Below, piece by piece: positions 9,154 to 18,623 of a DNA stretch of 64,000 nt; position 1 is the first letter of the stretch, and the number at the start of each line of letters is the position of its first letter. The translations under genes were made by a program, and so were the position numbers. Below the pieces are notes generated by a model. That model had not been told where the DNA came from and made no database searches. It saw only the letters and a program-made list of their open reading frames with translations. The DNA lies in the NCBI RefSeq assembly GCF_003568665.1, contig NZ_QXMH01000006.1, positions 90,629-154,628 on the forward strand, read 5' to 3'. Origin of the DNA: Chitinophaga alhagiae. Its GTDB lineage: Bacteria; Bacteroidota; Bacteroidia; Chitinophagales; Chitinophagaceae.

Positions 9154-9161
9154 CAAAAGTA
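9154..9161 (-). promoter_or_regulatory. probable -7 element of the UbiD-family gene
   Basis: TACTTTTG on the minus strand fits TAnnTTTG and lies 24 bp upstream of the chosen ATG at 9129, which supports that start over the longer reading frame. Confidence 0.45.
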
Positions 9162-9178
9162 CGGCGGTTCAGGCACAT

Positions 9179-9203
9179 AAAAAAAGACCCCGGAAAACCG
9201 GGG
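9179..9203 (-). terminator. terminator hairpin (second in a pair)
   Basis: CCCCGG (9188-9193) pairs with CCGGGG (9198-9203) across AAAA. On the minus strand a T run follows. It serves the small secreted-protein gene at 9327-9647. Confidence 0.6.
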
Positions 9204-9244
9204 CCCAGGGGTTGTGAGTAAAACAATCGGGATAAAAAAAGTGG

Positions 9245-9270
9245 AAAAAAGGGGCCGCTGAAAAGCGGCC
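9245..9270 (-). terminator. terminator hairpin (first in a pair)
   Basis: GGCCGCT (9253-9259) pairs with AGCGGCC (9264-9270) across GAAA and on the minus strand is followed by CCCTTTTTT. It is 57 bp past the stop of the gene at 9327-9647. Confidence 0.7.
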
Positions 9271-9326
9271 CGGTCCAAGTTATTGTGACAACAAGAATAA
9301 ATTAGGTTAAAACGGAAGGTGCAATG

Positions 9327-9647
9327 TTAGTTACCGAACACAATTACACCAGATACCCTTGGCCTGCGCGGAAGCGGGGGCGGCGGAGGCGGGTAAGGAT
9401 AGCGCGGCCGTACCACCACTACTCTTTCTGCACGGTAGCAATCGTCCCTTCTGTAGTCACGATGCTTGTACTTCTTGTGCTTGTAATGGCCGTGCCCGTG
9501 CCCCCTGCCGCGGCGGTCGTGATCGTCGTCATGATAATGACGTTCCGAATACACCGTGCGCACCGGGTAACGGTCGTGGCCCCGTCTCTGTGCCTGCGTT
9601 GCATAGGTTGCTCCCAGGAGGAGCATTACCAGAAGTAGCTTCTTCAT
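9327..9647 (-). CDS. small secreted His/Arg/Pro-rich protein
   Basis: The 106-residue product starts MKKLLLVMLLLGATYATQAQ, a signal peptide probably cleaved after TQA or QAQ. The mature part is a charged stretch rich in His, Asp, Arg and Tyr (including a GHGHGHYKHKKYKH run), then a run of six prolines and a short hydrophobic end (VSGVIVFGN). I do not recognise a family. Histidine-rich periplasmic proteins can bind metals, but that is only suggested by composition. The upstream longer open frame is not supported because the signal peptide fixes the start. Two terminators follow. Confidence 0.7.
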   Translation of the reverse strand: MKKLLLVMLLLGATYATQAQRRGHDRYPVRTVYSERHYHDDDHDRRGRGHGHGHYKHKKYKHRDYRRDDCYRAERVVVVRPRYPYPPPPPPLPRRPRVSGVIVFGN

Positions 9648-9805
9648 AGCCTGCTGTTTTAAAATTGGTTTTTCTGCGTCCGTTGATCCCCTTTTTTTGT
9701 TGGCGGACGGACTTGCAAGCTTAAATCCAAGAAGTATGCCAATATGGTTGTTGCCGCTGTAACGCTTGATGGGAAAGGGTTTTAGGACAACAAAAACATC
9801 ACTAT

Positions 9806-9836
9806 AAAAAAAGACTGCCAATAAAAGCAGTCTTTT
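9806..9836 (-). terminator. terminator after the DUF6089-like gene
   Basis: AAAAGACTGC (9809-9818) pairs with GCAGTCTTTT (9827-9836), followed on each strand by a T run. It lies 72 bp past the stop of the gene at 9908-10762. The rest of 9648-9907 shows no gene. Confidence 0.75.
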
Positions 9837-9907
9837 CCTTTTTTTCTATGTGGACTTGATTGGGGGTGTGATAATCTCTTATCAACAACCATCATGCCAA
9901 ATAATAT

Positions 9908-10762
9908 CTACATTTTGAAACAGCGGGAGAAGTTGGTGCTGCGCCTGCCGCCGGAGCCGCTTCCAAAGCGGTACATTACGGTGAGGCCGGAGAAAGTGTA
10001 CCAGTCTTTGTATTTGGCGGAGCCGCGTTGCGCGCCATCTAGCGGGTAAGTGCCCAGGGGGCCTTTGCCCGGCTCGTCTCCCCGGTAAGCCATGTCTACC
10101 GCCAGCTGGCCTCTTTCCGCCAGCAGCGTGTTCTGGTCTACGTAACCGGTGCTGACATCATCCAGGTAATCTGTGAAAGTGGGGCGCAAGCCTATTTCCA
10201 CACCAACGGTCCACCGGTCTGTAAAAAGGTATTTGAACCCTACGCCAAACGGAATGGCTACCTGGTGCAGGGCGTACTGGTTGCCCCTTTCAGGGTACTG
10301 CGGCAGGCCCTGCCCTTCCGTGCTCAGGCGGCGCAGCGGTATTTTGTTGCCGGCGGTGTCTCTTGCCCAGGGGTAAAAACTGAATACGGCCACCCCGCCG
10401 AAAATATAAGGCGTGAATCCTTTATCGTCTATATCCAGGATGTTCCACTCAGCGCCTATCTGGCCTTCCCAGAGGTTGGACTGGAAACTCAGGTTCCTGG
10501 CCTGCAGCGCTACGCTTTCATTCGTTTCATCTGCCGCGGCTATCATACCAAAACTGAACCCCGCCCTCAGGGTGAGGTAGCGGTTCATATCCTTCTTCAC
10601 CATTAAACCTACCATTGGTTTGGTATACCGGAAGTCCACGCGTTTTTCTGAAAGGTCCCCGCTATAGTTACTGATACCGCCTATGAGGCCTACATGCCAA
10701 TCTTGTGCTGTACTGATAAAAGGGGCAGAGATGAATAAAACAAACCCGATGATCTTTTTCAA
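9908..10762 (-). CDS. outer-membrane beta-barrel protein, DUF6089-like
   Basis: The 284-residue protein has a signal peptide (MKKIIGFVLFISAPFISTAQ), then an opening DWHVGLIGGISNYSGDL typical of DUF6089 barrels common in Chitinophagales and Cytophagales. Alternating amphipathic strands continue to the end, including GVGFKYLFTDRWTVGVEIGLRPTF split over two strands. The C-terminus (RFGSGSGGRRSTNFSRCFKM) is unusual for a barrel and may be a short extra tail. Function is unknown; porin-like or structural roles are possible. Confidence 0.75.
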   Translation of the reverse strand: MKKIIGFVLFISAPFISTAQDWHVGLIGGISNYSGDLSEKRVDFRYTKPMVGLMVKKDMNRYLTLRAGFSFGMIAAADETNESVALQARNLSFQSNLWEGQIGAEWNILDIDDKGFTPYIFGGVAVFSFYPWARDTAGNKIPLRRLSTEGQGLPQYPERGNQYALHQVAIPFGVGFKYLFTDRWTVGVEIGLRPTFTDYLDDVSTGYVDQNTLLAERGQLAVDMAYRGDEPGKGPLGTYPLDGAQRGSAKYKDWYTFSGLTVMYRFGSGSGGRRSTNFSRCFKM

Positions 10763-10927
10763 GGTTGTATGGTTTTAACAGGTTACCGATTATTAGAACG
10801 CTGTAATGCCGTTTAAAGTATTTACATGTACCATAACCGGGGACTAAATTATACATTTTTTCACAGTTATTACAATTATAATCATATGATTACGCGTTCT
10901 TTTCTAACAGGATAGGGGCTAATGCCT

Positions 10928-10935
10928 TATTTTTG
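10928..10935 (+). promoter_or_regulatory. probable tamB -7 element
   Basis: TATTTTTG matches TAnnTTTG, 59 bp upstream of the tamB start. It would drive the two-gene tamB-tamA unit. Confidence 0.4.
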
Positions 10936-10994
10936 CCGCAGGTATGATATTTGAGTGGAAGTAACCATTTACCGATATAAATTGTAATTAATAC

Positions 10995-13900
10995 GTGAGT
11001 ACCCCCCGCCGGAAAAAAATCTTACGCTGGATCATAGGTAGCGTGCTGACATTGCTTTTGCTGCCCGTTCTCCTTCTTCTGTTGCTGCAATTGCCCGTGG
11101 TGCAGGATTTTATGCGCTCCAAAGCCGAATCCTACCTGCGCAGGCAGCTGAAAACGGAGGTGAACATCGGCAGCCTCCGTTTTTCCTGGTGGAATTCCAT
11201 GACGCTGAAAAACGTGTACGTGGGAGATACGCGTAAAGACACCCTGCTCTCCAGCGGGGAACTGGCCGTAAAATACAACCTGCTGGCCATGCTCGGCAAC
11301 GAGCTAAAGATCAACACCCTCCGCTGGGAAGATGCGGTGGTGAACATTTACCGCCCGGCGGCAGACTCTTCTTTCAACTACCAGTTTATCATAGACGCCT
11401 TCAGCAGCCCCGGCGCAAAGGAAGATACCCTCATTGAAGAATCCGGCACCACGCTGCGGTACCAGATCGGGAACATACAACTTGAACGGATACACGTAAA
11501 CTTCAATGACTCCCTGGGCGGCATGCTGGCTTCCGTGCGCCTGCAAAAGCTGGAAGCCCTGCCCGATACCCTGCAGCCGGAAAACGGCGTATATTATATA
11601 AAGAACTTCCAGCTGGACGGGCTGCAGGCCTCCGTTCTGCAGCAATACCGCACTCCCCCGCCAGACACCGCGCCGCCAGACACGGCCGCCACGCCCTTTG
11701 ACCTGGCCGTGCGCGAGCTGGCCATCCGCAATACCCAATGGTCTTATACAGACGAAGCCAGCGGCCTGGGCACCACCGGCAGCATGGGCAAGCTGCAATT
11801 GCGCAAGGCCCGTTTTGACCTGGTACAGACCCTTGTAGCCGCGGACGAGCTGCTGCTGGAAAAAACCACCGCCGCGCTGGACCTCTCCCAACCGCAAGAC
11901 ACCCTGCAAACCCCGGCAGACACCAGCACCGCGCCTAACACCTGGAAGGTGGCCGCCAAAAAACTGGAGGTGAACGGGGTGGACTTTGCCATGTCCAACC
12001 ACCTGGAAAAAAGGCTGCCCTACCGCAACGCCCTCGACTATAATTATATGAACATCCGCCAGCTGGCGCTGCGGGCGGAAGACCTGGCCTACAGCGCAGA
12101 CAGTACGCTGGTGACCCTGCTGGGCGGCGCCATGCAGGAGCAAAGCGGCCTGCGGCTCAAAGCGCTCAGGGGCAAGGTGCGCTACACCAGCCAGGAAGCG
12201 CAGCTGAGCAACTTCCTGCTGCAAACAGCGGAAAGCAATATTGATGCGGACATACACCTGAAAACCGGCTCCTGGGCCACGGTGGCAGACCAGCTGCCGC
12301 TGCTGGAAATAAACGCAGACATCCGCCCATCTGCCCTGGCCATGAAGGAAGCCCTGTTCTTTGTGCCGGACATGCGCAACACCCCTTCCCTGCAGCCGCT
12401 CTGGAAAAAACGTGTATCCCTCCACGGTAGCATGAAAGGCAGCCTGGCCCAACTCGGCATTGACGGGCTGGAAGTGAAAGACAATGACGCCAATTACCTC
12501 TTCGTAAAAGGCACCGCTTACCAGGTAACAGATCCCGACCGTGTGGGGGCAGACCTGGTGAACGTTAAGCTGCAAAGCAGCCGGCGGGGCCTTGCATCCT
12601 GGCTGCCGCCCAACACCCTGCCCGCCTCCGTGAAGTTGCCCAACCGCCTGGCCCTCAACGGCAGCATGCGCGGCGGCATGCAATTGCTGCGGCCAGACCT
12701 GGCGCTGACCACAGACATGGGCAACGCCAGCATCAAAGGCGAGCTGGCAAATTTTATGGACACCAAAAATATCCGCTATGATGTAGCCCTCCATACAGAC
12801 CGCCTGCAACTGGGCAACCTGCTGGGAGACACCACCCTGGGCAACCTCACGGGCAGCGTAACGGCCAAAGGCAGCGGTACAGATCCGCAAACCGCCAGCG
12901 CCCTGGCCAATGTAGACATCCGCTCTTTCACCTATAACCGTTACACCTACCAGGGCGTGAAAATAGACGGCCGCCTGCAAAAAGGCGCCTACGCCGTAAA
13001 AGGCGGCATCAATGACCCCGCCGCCGTGGCCCGCTTTGAGGCCTCCGGCCAGTTGGACACCCTTCACCCTGACCTGCGGCTGCGCGCCGACCTGGACAAG
13101 CTGGACCTGCTGGCTACCAACTTCAGCGCCACTCCCATGACCGTCAAATCATGCCTGGACGCGGAGGTAGACAACCTCTCCCCCCGCCGCCTCACCGGGT
13201 TTGCCGCTATTCATAAAATACAGATCACGGATGACAAGGAGATGTACGCCATGGACAGCATTCTGCTGAAAGCCACCACGGCAGACAGCCTGCAGCAGAT
13301 CAGCCTCACCGGCCCCTTCGGCTACATCCGCGCCTTCGGGGACTTCAATTACCAGACCCTTGCCACCGCCGCCGGCAACCTCATTACCCGCCACCTGGAA
13401 GCCCAGGCGCCGCCCGCCCCCGCCGGCCAGGAAAGCCAGTGGGTGCAGTTCAGCGGCAGCCTCTCCATTCCCAAAAGCCTGCGCAGCCTGCTGCCTGACA
13501 TAGACCTGCCCAAACCCGTAACGCTTAACGGCCGCATGGACACAGACAGCAGCTTCCTCCTGGCCCACATTGCCGTGCCCACCATGCGGTACGACTCGTT
13601 CAAGGTAGACACCCTGGAGGTAGACCTGGCCGCAGACACCACCCGCATGGACACCAAAATACTGCTGGGCGCACTGCACCATCCGCAGATCCCCCTGCAA
13701 CGCACCTCGCTCAGCGTGGCTGCCAGCGGCGGCCTGCTTGACTGGGACCTGCTCATGGGCCGCAACAGCGACCGGCCCAAGTATAAGCTCGGCGGCCTGG
13801 TACGGTTCGGGGAACAAGACAGCCTGCTCATTTCCCTCAAAAAAGACCTGCTGCTGAACCGGCAGCCATGGAACGTAAGCGGGGATAATAATATGGTGAT

Positions 13901-16013
13901 ACAGGGCGGCGGCGTGGCTTTCGCAGACATTGGCCTGCAGAAAGGCAACCAGGAGCTGAAAATCACCACCGGCCAGCGCGCCGGGGGCGCTACCCTGCCT
14001 GACCTGACGGTGATGCTCAAAGACTTCCGCCTCAGCACCATTACCAGCCTCATTGAAAAAGACACCGCCCTGGCGGAAGGCATCAGCAACGGCAGCATCA
14101 CCGTCAGCAACCTGGATGCCACGCCGCTTATAGACGGGCAGTTGAAAATAGACAGTCTTGCCGCCATGGGCGCGGCCATCGGCACCCTTGACCTCACCGC
14201 GCGGACCACTGCGGAAAAAGCCGTGAGCCTCAACGCGGGCATCAAGGGCAATGGCAATGACCTTACCCTGCAGGGCACCTATGCAGACGTTATGGACCTG
14301 CGGCTGGACATTGCCGCGCTCAGCATGAAAAGCGCCGAGCCCTTCACCTTTGGCAACGTTAGCGGCATGAGCGGCGTTACCACCGGCAGCATTACTGTAA
14401 AAGGCACTACAGAGAAGCCGGTAATCAGGGGTAACCTGCATTTTGAAAAAGTAAAAGGCCGGGTAACCGCCATCAATAGCATCATACAACTACCCGCTGA
14501 AGCCCTGGTGCTGGACGATGCCGGCATGCGTTTCAACCAGTTCGTTATTGCAGACAGCAGCGGCAATGAGGCCGTGATCACCGGGCAGATACTCACCCGG
14601 GACCTGGAGCGCTTCCAGCTGCAGCTGGACCTTACCGCCCAGAACTTTCAGGCGCTGGGCCCGCAGGCCAACAACGACCCTGACCAGTTTTATTACGGCC
14701 CGGCCTGGGTGGATGTAGACGCCCGCATCCGCGGCACGCTTGACCTTCCCCGCGTGGAAATGGACCTCAAGCTCCGCGAAAAATCCCAGGTAACGGTAAT
14801 GATACCCGAAGAAGACCCCGGCATTGCGGACCGCGCCGGCGTAGTGGAATTTATTGATCCCGCCATGTGGCTGGATACCACGCTCAAGCTCAAAGACACC
14901 GTTCGCCTGGCTACCACCGGCCTCAAAGGCATTGTATTTTCCGGAGACATTACGGTAACGCCGGCATCTACCATGAAAATAGTGATAGACCGTACCAACG
15001 GAGACTACCTGGAAGTGAAGGGCAACGCCACCCTCAACCTCACCATGGACCCCAGCAGCAAAATGAGCCTTACCGGCCGGTACGAGATAGACGACGGTAA
15101 ATACCAGATGTCTCTCAACCAATTGATCAAGCGCGAGTTCAAGATAGAAAAAGGCAGCACCATCATCTGGAACGGCGATCCCCTGAGCGCGGACGTGAAC
15201 ATAACCGCCCGCTACGACGTGAACGCCGTGGCCGGAGACCTGCTGCAAGACCAGATATCCTCAACAGACCCTACCCGCGGCCGCTTCAACCAGAAGGTGC
15301 CCGTAGAGGTATACCTGAAGATCACCAAGGAGCTGCTGAAGCCGGAGATCGCCTTTGAGCTGGACATGCCGGAGCGGGAACAGGGCGCCCTGGGCGGTAT
15401 GGTGTACACCCGCATCAAACAGATCAACCAGGTGCAGTCTGAGCTGAACAAACAGGTGATGGGCCTGCTGGTGCTGAACCGCTTCATTTCCGAAAGCCCC
15501 TTTGACCAGCTGGACAGCAAGAGCGGTAGCGCGGCGGAAGATATTGCCCGCAAGAGCGTGAGCAAAATTGTGTCTCAGCAGCTCAACAACCTGGCGGGCA
15601 GTCTTATAAAAGGCTTTGACGTGAATTTTGACCTGCAGAGCGAAAACGAATATACAGACGCCGGCAGCCGGGAAGAAAGCACCAACCTGAAGGTAGACGT
15701 GAGCAAGCGCCTCTTCAGTGACCGCCTTACCGTAAGCGTGGGCTCCAACATCGGTATTTCAGGCGCCCAGTCTCAAAACCAGAACGCCAGTTCCATTATA
15801 GGAGACGTATCTGCTGAATACACCCTCACCAGGGACGGGCGTTACCGCATCAGGGCCTACCAGCGGAACGTAACGGAAACCGTGGTGCAGGGGCAGATCG
15901 TTGAAACCGGGCTGACCTTTATGCTGGTAATGGACTATGACGAGTTCCGGGAAATATTTGGCAGGAAAAAAGAAGAAAAAAAGCAGGAACGGCTGCGGAA
16001 AGAAGATAAGTAG
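10995..16013 (+). CDS. tamB: TamB-like translocation/assembly protein
   Basis: TamB-type proteins span the periplasm from an inner-membrane anchor and help outer-membrane protein assembly or lipid transport. The 1,672-residue protein starts at GTG (MSTPRRKKILRWI), has an N-terminal anchor helix (about 13-33), a long region of repeated beta-strand segments, and the C-terminal TamB (DUF490) domain from about residue 1,300, with the GRYEIDDGKYQMSLN stretch. The end is highly charged (GRKKEEKKQERLRKEDK). Only one base separates it from the next gene, a BamA-family barrel, which matches the usual TamB-TamA pairing. Confidence 0.92.
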   Translation: MSTPRRKKILRWIIGSVLTLLLLPVLLLLLLQLPVVQDFMRSKAESYLRRQLKTEVNIGSLRFSWWNSMTLKNVYVGDTRKDTLLSSGELAVKYNLLAMLGNELKINTLRWEDAVVNIYRPAADSSFNYQFIIDAFSSPGAKEDTLIEESGTTLRYQIGNIQLERIHVNFNDSLGGMLASVRLQKLEALPDTLQPENGVYYIKNFQLDGLQASVLQQYRTPPPDTAPPDTAATPFDLAVRELAIRNTQWSYTDEASGLGTTGSMGKLQLRKARFDLVQTLVAADELLLEKTTAALDLSQPQDTLQTPADTSTAPNTWKVAAKKLEVNGVDFAMSNHLEKRLPYRNALDYNYMNIRQLALRAEDLAYSADSTLVTLLGGAMQEQSGLRLKALRGKVRYTSQEAQLSNFLLQTAESNIDADIHLKTGSWATVADQLPLLEINADIRPSALAMKEALFFVPDMRNTPSLQPLWKKRVSLHGSMKGSLAQLGIDGLEVKDNDANYLFVKGTAYQVTDPDRVGADLVNVKLQSSRRGLASWLPPNTLPASVKLPNRLALNGSMRGGMQLLRPDLALTTDMGNASIKGELANFMDTKNIRYDVALHTDRLQLGNLLGDTTLGNLTGSVTAKGSGTDPQTASALANVDIRSFTYNRYTYQGVKIDGRLQKGAYAVKGGINDPAAVARFEASGQLDTLHPDLRLRADLDKLDLLATNFSATPMTVKSCLDAEVDNLSPRRLTGFAAIHKIQITDDKEMYAMDSILLKATTADSLQQISLTGPFGYIRAFGDFNYQTLATAAGNLITRHLEAQAPPAPAGQESQWVQFSGSLSIPKSLRSLLPDIDLPKPVTLNGRMDTDSSFLLAHIAVPTMRYDSFKVDTLEVDLAADTTRMDTKILLGALHHPQIPLQRTSLSVAASGGLLDWDLLMGRNSDRPKYKLGGLVRFGEQDSLLISLKKDLLLNRQPWNVSGDNNMVIQGGGVAFADIGLQKGNQELKITTGQRAGGATLPDLTVMLKDFRLSTITSLIEKDTALAEGISNGSITVSNLDATPLIDGQLKIDSLAAMGAAIGTLDLTARTTAEKAVSLNAGIKGNGNDLTLQGTYADVMDLRLDIAALSMKSAEPFTFGNVSGMSGVTTGSITVKGTTEKPVIRGNLHFEKVKGRVTAINSIIQLPAEALVLDDAGMRFNQFVIADSSGNEAVITGQILTRDLERFQLQLDLTAQNFQALGPQANNDPDQFYYGPAWVDVDARIRGTLDLPRVEMDLKLREKSQVTVMIPEEDPGIADRAGVVEFIDPAMWLDTTLKLKDTVRLATTGLKGIVFSGDITVTPASTMKIVIDRTNGDYLEVKGNATLNLTMDPSSKMSLTGRYEIDDGKYQMSLNQLIKREFKIEKGSTIIWNGDPLSADVNITARYDVNAVAGDLLQDQISSTDPTRGRFNQKVPVEVYLKITKELLKPEIAFELDMPEREQGALGGMVYTRIKQINQVQSELNKQVMGLLVLNRFISESPFDQLDSKSGSAAEDIARKSVSKIVSQQLNNLAGSLIKGFDVNFDLQSENEYTDAGSREESTNLKVDVSKRLFSDRLTVSVGSNIGISGAQSQNQNASSIIGDVSAEYTLTRDGRYRIRAYQRNVTETVVQGQIVETGLTFMLVMDYDEFREIFGRKKEEKKQERLRKEDK

Positions 16014-16014
16014 C

Positions 16015-18318
16015 ATGAACAGATCAGGACAATATCTCATTTTATGCGGACTGGCCCTTTTACTGGCCGCCTGTTCCTCCACCCGCACCGTGCCGGAGGG
16101 AGACCGCCTGTACACCGGCCATGAAGTTAAATGGACGGAAAAAAAGAAACCAAAAGACTACAGCGTGCTCAAAGCCGGTATAGACGAGCGCGTACGCCCC
16201 ACTCCCAACCGCAAGTTCCTGGGCATGCCCTTCAAGCTGTGGCTGTATAACCTCGGCAACGAGCCCAAGGGCAAGGGCCTTAATTACCTGCTGCGCAAAA
16301 AATGGGGAGAGGCCCCCGTGCTGCTGAGCCAGTTGAATGCAGACAGGAACGATGAAGTGCTGACCAGCTACCTCGAAGACAACGGCTACTTCCAGTCCGA
16401 GGTGACCCATACCATCAAAAACAAGGGAAAGAAAAAGGCCGGCGTGGAATTTACCGCCACTCCCAACCACCGGTACACCATTCACCGCGTTCGGTTCGAT
16501 ACCGATACCGGCGTGCTGGGCAGGATGATCATGCTGCACGCCAGGAAAACCCTGCTGAAACCGGACGACAATTTCAGTCTTGATAAAATAAAGGCCGAAC
16601 GGGAGCGCATACACGACCATCTCAAGGAAGAAGGCTTCTACTATTTTACGCCTGACTACATGCTGGTGCAGATAGACAGTTCCCTCAGGGGGCAGGTAGA
16701 CCTGTACGTGAAACTGAAACCCAACACGCCCGCCACCGCCATCCGCCAGTACTGGATGAAGGAAGTAGAGCTGTACACCAACTATGACCTGGCCAAAGAC
16801 AGCGTACAGCGCAATGCCCAGGGCGTCAAGTACCAGAACTTCACCATTATTGACCCGGACTCCCTGTACAAACCCGTTGTATTTGACAGGAGCGTGTTCC
16901 TGCAGCGGGACAGCCTGTACCGTATCAGTTCTCACAACATCACCCTGCAGCGGCTGGTGAACCTGGGCACCTTCAAATTTGTACGCGGCAATTTCAGGCC
17001 CATGCGTGACAGCGCGCTGCTGTTGGCCCGTTTCTTCCTGACGCCCTACCCCAAGCGTTCCCTGCAATTTGAGGTATCAGGCACCTCCAAGTCTAATGGC
17101 TTTGTAGGGTCGCAGGTGAAGGTCTCCGCCAAAAACAGGAACTTTCAGCGAAAGGCCAACCTGCTGGAGATCAACCTGGGCGGCGGCTTTGAAACGCAGG
17201 TGGGCGGCAAAACCACGCAATTGTCTACCAATGCCTATAGTCTCAATGCGGAAGTGGCCATTACCATGCCGCGGTTTTATACCCCCTTCATCAAGTTCAA
17301 CCCCCGCACGCCTTTTGTGCCTAAAACAAGGTTCAGTTTGGGATACGAATTGCTGAACCGGCCCAACCTCTATAACCTGAACGCCTTTACCGGCCAGTAC
17401 GGTTACCTCTGGAAACAGACGCGTTTTCTCGATCACGCCCTTTACCCTGTTGCCATCACCTACGTGTTGCCCGGCAACGAATCTGCCGAGTTCCTGGCAC
17501 AAAAAGAGCAGGACCCGGCGCTGAAACAGTCCATTTCCAAGCAATTCATTTTAGGAAGTAACTATAGCTTAATATTTAATAATCAATCTCCTGTAAAATA
17601 TCACAGTTTCTTTGGCCTGTTCAACATAGACATAGCCGGCAACCTGTCTGGCCTGGTGGTACCCACTGCCGCGGACGGGGTGAAACGCCTGTTGAACAAC
17701 GAAATATCCCAGTACATCCGTGCCAACGTGGATGGCCGGCACTACTGGAAACTAAGTGATAACTTCCGCTGGGTGAACCGGCTGTTTGCCGGGTACGGGT
17801 ACGCCTATGGGAAAAATTCAGAGGGCGTTCCGCCCACGCTGCCTTTTGTAAAACAATTCTTTACCGGCGGTAGCAACAGCATCAGGGCTTTCCGGGCCAG
17901 AACGCTGGGCCCCGGCTCCTACCGCGATACCAACCCTGACCGCAACCTGCTGCTGGCCAATGCAGCCGGGGACATCAAGCTGGAGTACAACTCCGAGCTG
18001 CGCTACAAGCCTAACAATTTACTTGAACTGGCCGCCTTTGTAGATGCCGGCAACATCTGGCTGGGCAAAGCGCCTGATACGTTGCAGTCTCAGGTGTTTG
18101 CCTTTAACCGCTTCATGAAAGAAATTGCGGTAGGTGCGGGCCTGGGGTTAAGAATTGACGCATCCATTTTGCTGATACGCTTCGATGTGGCATTCCCTTT
18201 AAGGAAACCCTGGCTGCCTGACGGAGAGCGATGGGTATTTGACCAGATCAGCTTCGGGGATGGCCAGTGGCGGAAAGAGAACCTGATACTGAACATTGCC
18301 ATCGGGTACCCGTTCTAG
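16015..18318 (+). CDS. BamA/TamA-family outer-membrane lipoprotein
   Basis: The 767-residue protein starts MNRSGQYLILCGLALLLAAC with a lipobox (LAAC20), an arrangement frequent in Bacteroidota TamA-like (TamL) proteins. POTRA-like domains occupy roughly residues 30-370, then the Omp85 barrel up to the C-terminus, which ends in an aromatic residue (NIAIGYPF). The start at 16015 is chosen because it gives a signal peptide and lies directly after the tamB stop. It probably forms the outer-membrane partner of TamB. Confidence 0.9.
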   Translation: MNRSGQYLILCGLALLLAACSSTRTVPEGDRLYTGHEVKWTEKKKPKDYSVLKAGIDERVRPTPNRKFLGMPFKLWLYNLGNEPKGKGLNYLLRKKWGEAPVLLSQLNADRNDEVLTSYLEDNGYFQSEVTHTIKNKGKKKAGVEFTATPNHRYTIHRVRFDTDTGVLGRMIMLHARKTLLKPDDNFSLDKIKAERERIHDHLKEEGFYYFTPDYMLVQIDSSLRGQVDLYVKLKPNTPATAIRQYWMKEVELYTNYDLAKDSVQRNAQGVKYQNFTIIDPDSLYKPVVFDRSVFLQRDSLYRISSHNITLQRLVNLGTFKFVRGNFRPMRDSALLLARFFLTPYPKRSLQFEVSGTSKSNGFVGSQVKVSAKNRNFQRKANLLEINLGGGFETQVGGKTTQLSTNAYSLNAEVAITMPRFYTPFIKFNPRTPFVPKTRFSLGYELLNRPNLYNLNAFTGQYGYLWKQTRFLDHALYPVAITYVLPGNESAEFLAQKEQDPALKQSISKQFILGSNYSLIFNNQSPVKYHSFFGLFNIDIAGNLSGLVVPTAADGVKRLLNNEISQYIRANVDGRHYWKLSDNFRWVNRLFAGYGYAYGKNSEGVPPTLPFVKQFFTGGSNSIRAFRARTLGPGSYRDTNPDRNLLLANAAGDIKLEYNSELRYKPNNLLELAAFVDAGNIWLGKAPDTLQSQVFAFNRFMKEIAVGAGLGLRIDASILLIRFDVAFPLRKPWLPDGERWVFDQISFGDGQWRKENLILNIAIGYPF

Positions 18319-18541
18319 GCTTTTATGGGAGAAACGCCGCGAGGTAACCTGAAAGATGTCTCCCTCCCTTATCTGGCCGGGCAAAGTATCCTTTCCCGGC
18401 ACTGTTCTATGCCCCTTACCTCAATTTGGAAAAAAACATTTCCTGCATTTCAACTTTCATCATACGTATTCTTCAGGTTAAAAACCAGTCAGTTAATCTC
18501 TCAAACCCGCCACCCCATTGAAATTTAATCATATTAATGTT

Positions 18542-18572
18542 TTTGTTTAATTTAATTTTAATTCTATATTTG
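18542..18572 (+). promoter_or_regulatory. promoter of the PorP/SprF-like gene
   Basis: TTTG (18542-18545), 19 bp, then TATATTTG (18565-18572): an exact match to the Bacteroidota TTTG-N19-TAnnTTTG pattern, 51 bp upstream of the ATG. The rest of 18319-18541 shows no gene. Confidence 0.7.
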
Positions 18573-18623
18573 TTGTCCGACTGATTTGTACCCATTGATA
18601 TTCCTGTACCTAATTGATATCTG

